A DNA stretch of 9,387 nt from Caldifarciminota bacterium 4484_100. GTDB taxonomy: Bacteria; Hydrothermota; Tepidihabitantia; SM23-42. The first letter of the stretch is position 1, and each line of letters opens with the position of its first letter. Shown one piece after another: positions 6,623 to 9,387 of the stretch. The position numbers were made by a program, and so were the translations under genes. Where the stretch lies: the NCBI GenBank assembly GCA_002049785.1, contig MUKB01000033.1:1-9387 (forward strand), given 5' to 3'. The notes under the pieces are model-generated. The model saw nothing but the letters and a program-made list of their open reading frames with translations. It ran no database searches and had not been told where the DNA came from.

Positions 6623-7789
6623 TCATATCTTTGCTAACGCCTGCTTCAAATCATCAATCAAATCATCGGGGTTCTCAATGCCGACGGACACTCTCACATA
6701 ACCGGGATTGATACCGCACTTTTTCAGTTCTTCATCACTATATGTAGAATGGGTCATTGAGGCGGGATGCTCAATCAGGGTATCAACATCACCCAGACTT
6801 ACCGCTATTGTGCAGAGTTTGACCGAATTCATTACCCTCTTACCCGCCTCCTTACCACCCTTGAGGTCAAAACCCAGCATACCACCAAACTGGCTCATCT
6901 GACGCCGGGCAATATCAAAACCAGGATGGTCTTTTAGCCCAGGATAATAGACCCGTTCCACCTGAGGATGACCGGTCAAGAATTCCGCAATCTTCATCGC
7001 ATTGGAACAGTGCTTATCCATACGCACCGTAAGGGTCTTGAGTCCCCTTAAAATAAGCCAGGCATTAAAGGGTGAATTGCATGCTCCGATCTCTTTGGCA
7101 TCATCCCATAACCGTTCGATAAATTCTTTAGCTCCAACAACTACTCCACCAATGATATCTCCATGACCGCCCAGATATTTTGTCGCGGAATGAACCACGA
7201 TATTAGCACCGTGTTCAATTGGTCGTTGAAGATATGGTGTCGCAAATGTATTATCCACACAGAGTGGAATTTTTTTCTGCTTGGCAATTTCAGCACACGC
7301 AGAAATATCAATTATTTTCAGTGTAGGATTTGCCGGGGTCTCAATGAATAGAAGTTTTGTCTTTTCAGTAATCTCATTCTTCAAACGGTCATAATCGGTG
7401 GCATCGATGAACTTCACTCCGATACCAAGTCGTGGGATAATATTCTTCAGAAGGGCAAATGTTCCACCGTAGATTGTATCATCAGAAACAATTTCCTCAC
7501 CGGATTTGACCAAGGTAACGATTGTATTGAATATTGCAGATAAACCAGAAGAGAAGAGCAAGCCCGCTTCAGCAGATTCCAAACGCGCCACCTTCCGGGC
7601 AAGAAGGTCAATCGTAGGATTACTCAATCGGGTATAGATATGACCCTTTTCTTCTCTTTTAAAAAGCCGTGCACCCTGGTCTGCATCCTCAAATGCAAAT
7701 GTCGAGGTTTGATAGATCGGTGGTGAAATCGCTCGATGCAACTTATCTGGATGTTGACCACCGTGCACGACTTCAGTATCAAAATGCAT
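6623..7789 (-). CDS. PLP-dependent trans-sulfuration enzyme, methionine gamma-lyase / cystathionine gamma-synthase family
   Basis: Fold-type I PLP enzyme of 388 residues. Seen: PPIYQTSTF (23-31), YTRLSNPT with Tyr52 and Arg54 (phosphate contacts from the neighbouring subunit), SSGLSAI (80-86), TIYGGT with Tyr107, VDNTFATPYLQRP with Asp179, the Schiff-base Lys204 in HSATKYLGGHGD, and the C-terminal SLGDVDTLIEHPASMTHS and VRVSVGIENPDDLIDDL. Overall it recalls Pseudomonas putida methionine gamma-lyase (similar MDKHC, QMSQFGGM and PASMTHS blocks). The cysteine important for that enzyme (Cys116, in YGCTFAF) is Gly109 here, so strict methionine gamma-lyase activity is uncertain; cystathionine or homocysteine gamma-lyase, or gamma-synthase, remain possible. 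Lyase activity on methionine would give 2-oxobutyrate, a propionyl-CoA precursor, which fits the neighbouring epimerase. ATG 7789 has AAGGAGG 4 bases upstream. The flanking gaps (60 and 37 bp) are the widest inside the operon. Confidence 0.92.
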   Translation of the reverse strand: MHFDTEVVHGGQHPDKLHRAISPPIYQTSTFAFEDADQGARLFKREEKGHIYTRLSNPTIDLLARKVARLESAEAGLLFSSGLSAIFNTIVTLVKSGEEIVSDDTIYGGTFALLKNIIPRLGIGVKFIDATDYDRLKNEITEKTKLLFIETPANPTLKIIDISACAEIAKQKKIPLCVDNTFATPYLQRPIEHGANIVVHSATKYLGGHGDIIGGVVVGAKEFIERLWDDAKEIGACNSPFNAWLILRGLKTLTVRMDKHCSNAMKIAEFLTGHPQVERVYYPGLKDHPGFDIARRQMSQFGGMLGFDLKGGKEAGKRVMNSVKLCTIAVSLGDVDTLIEHPASMTHSTYSDEELKKCGINPGYVRVSVGIENPDDLIDDLKQALAKI

Positions 7790-7849
7790 TATTCCTCCTT
7801 AATTAAACCTGCGTCTTATTGAAATAACTCCCCGGGCCGGTAGAGACAT

Positions 7850-8263
7850 TCAATGCTCACACAATTCAATCAGAACACCACCCATTGATCTTGGATGGAT
7901 AAAGGCAATCTTCTTTGCCCAGGCCCCGGGTCTCGGTCTCTCATCAATCAAATGAGCACCACCCCTTTTCAAGTGCGCAAGTGCGGTCTCAATATCATCG
8001 ACCTCAAAACAGAGGTGGTGCAAGCCTCCTCCCCTCTTCTCAATAAAATGATAAACCGGACTGGACTCATCCATCGGTTCAATCAGCTCGATATGGAGTT
8101 CACCAATTCTGAAAATTGCAACCTTAATCTTCTGTTCTGGAAGTTCTTTTATCCCTTCCATATTCAAACCGAGCATAGTCTGCCAAACCCTGCCCTGTTC
8201 GGCGATTGAACGCACCGCAATACCGATATGTTCCAGTTTCAAAATATGAAAACCTTCTCCCAT
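7850..8263 (-). CDS. mce: Methylmalonyl-CoA epimerase
   Basis: Interconverts (R)- and (S)-methylmalonyl-CoA on the propionyl-CoA to succinyl-CoA route. The 137-residue vicinal-oxygen-chelate protein has two beta-alpha-beta modules: LEHIGIAV with His12, LHIELIEP with Glu59, GGGLHHLCFEVDDI (79-91) with the paired histidines 82/83, and GGVLIELCEH at the C-terminus with Glu133. These fit the metal-binding pattern and length of the family (about 130-150). The gene begins 2 bp after the CoA-transferase stop. ATG 8263 is weakly served by GAAGG 11 bases upstream. An in-frame TTG at 8242, preceded by GAGAAGG and giving a 130-residue protein starting close to the first strand, is a real alternative. 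No methylmalonyl-CoA mutase is in the window, so its partners must lie elsewhere. A lactoylglutathione-lyase-like function is less likely. Confidence 0.93.
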   Translation of the reverse strand: MGEGFHILKLEHIGIAVRSIAEQGRVWQTMLGLNMEGIKELPEQKIKVAIFRIGELHIELIEPMDESSPVYHFIEKRGGGLHHLCFEVDDIETALAHLKRGGAHLIDERPRPGAWAKKIAFIHPRSMGGVLIELCEH

Positions 8264-8265
8264 AA

Positions 8266-9387
8266 TTACAGTAGCCTTCGCTTCTTTGCCTCTTCCTCGA
8301 GCATCGGTCGAAAATCCGGATGTGCAATATTGATCAATGCCCGCGCCCTTTCCCTCAAATTCTTGCCGTGTAGATACGCCACACCATATTCGGTTACTAC
8401 ATAATGGACATCGGCCCGGGTGGTCACCACACCCGCACCGGTCTTCAGGGTGGGAACAATCTTTGAGACGGTTCCTTTCTTGGCAGTGGAAGGCAGTGCA
8501 ATAATGGGTTTACCACCCTTTGATTGGGCAGCACCGCGAATAAAATCGACCTGTCCGCCGAATCCTGAATAGATTCTTGTGCCGATCGAATCTGAACAGA
8601 CCTGACCGGTGAGATCAACCTCGATTGCGGAATTTATCGCCACCATCTTCTCATTCTGGCCGATAATAAATGGATGGTTGGTATAATTTGTGGGATGGGT
8701 TTCGAATATCGGATTGTTATCAATCGCATCATAGAGTTTGTTCGTCCCCAAGTAGAATGTCGCAACCACCTTTCCCGGATGCAGGGTCTTCTTTGCCCCG
8801 GTAATAACCCCGGCCTCAATCGCCTCAATAATAGAATCTGAAACCATCTCGGTGTGGATGCCAAGGTCTTTCTTATTAAACATCGCCTTGAGCGCCGCAT
8901 TGGGGATACCGCCAATACCCAGCTGGAGTGTAGAACCATCCTCAACCAGATCCGCAATATACCCACCAATCTTCTTCTCCACCTCGGTGAAGGGTGGACT
9001 TTTCAATTCAGGCAACTCCTCTGAAATCTCAACCAGCTTGGCGACCTTTGATATATGGATAAATGAATCACCCAGGGTTCTGGGCATCCGATCATTTACC
9101 TGGGCAACCACCACGCGCGCGGTCTCAGCTGCAGACTTCGATGCCAGACATTCAACCCCGAAACTCATAAACCCATGCTCGTCCGGTGGTGAGACATGCA
9201 GGAATGCTACATCAACAGGCAGTAATCCTGAGTAGAAGAGGCTGGGAATCTCATAAAGAAATACCGGTATATAGTCGGCCCTGCCTTCATTAACCGCAGC
9301 TCGATCCGCTGGTCCAACAAACAGCGAGTTGTGCCGAAAATGTCCTTCCATCTCCGGCTTTGATAATGGGTCCTCACCGAGTAAGAG
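8266..9387 (-). CDS. Acyl-CoA:acetate-type CoA transferase / acetyl-CoA hydrolase family (5' truncated by window)
   Basis: Moves CoA between short-chain acyl-CoA and an acid such as acetate, as in 4-hydroxybutyrate or butyryl-CoA:acetate CoA-transferases. The frame stays open from 9387, so the true start lies outside; 373 residues are visible of roughly 430-440 usual for the family. An internal ATG at 9351 is not the start, since PLSKPEMEGHFRH runs through it as in relatives. Seen, in visible-residue numbering: FRHNSLFVGP (16-25), EGRADYIPVFLYEIP (34-48), DGSTLQLGIGGIPNA (150-164), LGIHTEMVSD with the likely catalytic Glu180, GFGGQVDFIRGA (275-286), and EYGVAYLHGKNLRERA (333-348). The substrate cannot be read from sequence. 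It is the first visible gene of the operon, 2 bp before mce, so it may release or activate branched or short-chain acids made by the pathway. Confidence 0.93.
   Translation of the reverse strand, partial: LLLGEDPLSKPEMEGHFRHNSLFVGPADRAAVNEGRADYIPVFLYEIPSLFYSGLLPVDVAFLHVSPPDEHGFMSFGVECLASKSAAETARVVVAQVNDRMPRTLGDSFIHISKVAKLVEISEELPELKSPPFTEVEKKIGGYIADLVEDGSTLQLGIGGIPNAALKAMFNKKDLGIHTEMVSDSIIEAIEAGVITGAKKTLHPGKVVATFYLGTNKLYDAIDNNPIFETHPTNYTNHPFIIGQNEKMVAINSAIEVDLTGQVCSDSIGTRIYSGFGGQVDFIRGAAQSKGGKPIIALPSTAKKGTVSKIVPTLKTGAGVVTTRADVHYVVTEYGVAYLHGKNLRERARALINIAHPDFRPMLEEEAKKRRLL

Noticed and set aside
8634..8969. 111-codon minus-strand frame in another phase
   Set aside because: It is an overlapping-frame shadow inside the well-supported CoA-transferase gene, rich in Arg/Leu/Trp with no domain.

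Overview
All nine genes recognised here lie on the minus strand, so the window reads right to left as one long, tightly packed operon of CoA-ester and amino-acid metabolism, with a tenth gene cut by the left edge. Strong AGGAGG-type ribosome binding sites, short intergenic gaps and moderate GC point to a bacterium. The HMG-CoA synthase / thiolase / DUF35 trio is of the kind best known from archaea. The junk-like intergenic DNA (tandem repeats, CCGAAAT-type strings, pyrimidine runs) resembles what I recall from uncultured-phylum metagenome assemblies such as the WOR-3/Stahlbacteria type. That placement is a low-confidence inference.

Layout in transcription order: a 5'-truncated acyl-CoA:acetate-type CoA transferase (right edge to 8266); methylmalonyl-CoA epimerase (8263-7850); a PLP enzyme of the methionine gamma-lyase / cystathionine gamma-synthase family (7789-6623); archaeal-type HMG-CoA synthase (6585-5539); SCP2-type thiolase (5529-4378); DUF35 Zn-ribbon/OB-fold protein (4368-3979); the carboxyltransferase subunit of a 3-methylcrotonyl-CoA carboxylase (3966-2359); a small cupin (2342-2022); and a LiuC-like methylglutaconyl-CoA hydratase (1998-1204). 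After a 505-bp gap comes the biotin carboxylase subunit, whose start is at 698 and which runs off the left edge.

The 505-bp gap (699-1203) holds no convincing gene. It contains three 63-bp tandem repeats plus two partial copies, a 9-bp pyrimidine-rich array, a hairpin that could terminate the upstream operon, CCGAAAT-type strings, and a diverged inverted copy of the 63-bp unit.

Together the genes outline branched-chain and sulfur amino-acid metabolism. Methylcrotonyl-CoA carboxylase, methylglutaconyl-CoA hydratase, HMG-CoA synthase and thiolase form a continuous chain between 3-methylcrotonyl-CoA (leucine side) and acetyl-CoA. HMG-CoA synthase and thiolase stand where HMG-CoA lyase would be expected, and no lyase is visible. 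The gamma-lyase (2-oxobutyrate, a propionyl-CoA precursor) and the epimerase form a propionate branch, and the CoA transferase could turn acyl-CoA into free acid. Whether the HMG-CoA branch runs in the degradative or the synthetic direction cannot be settled from this window. It is the most interesting question here.
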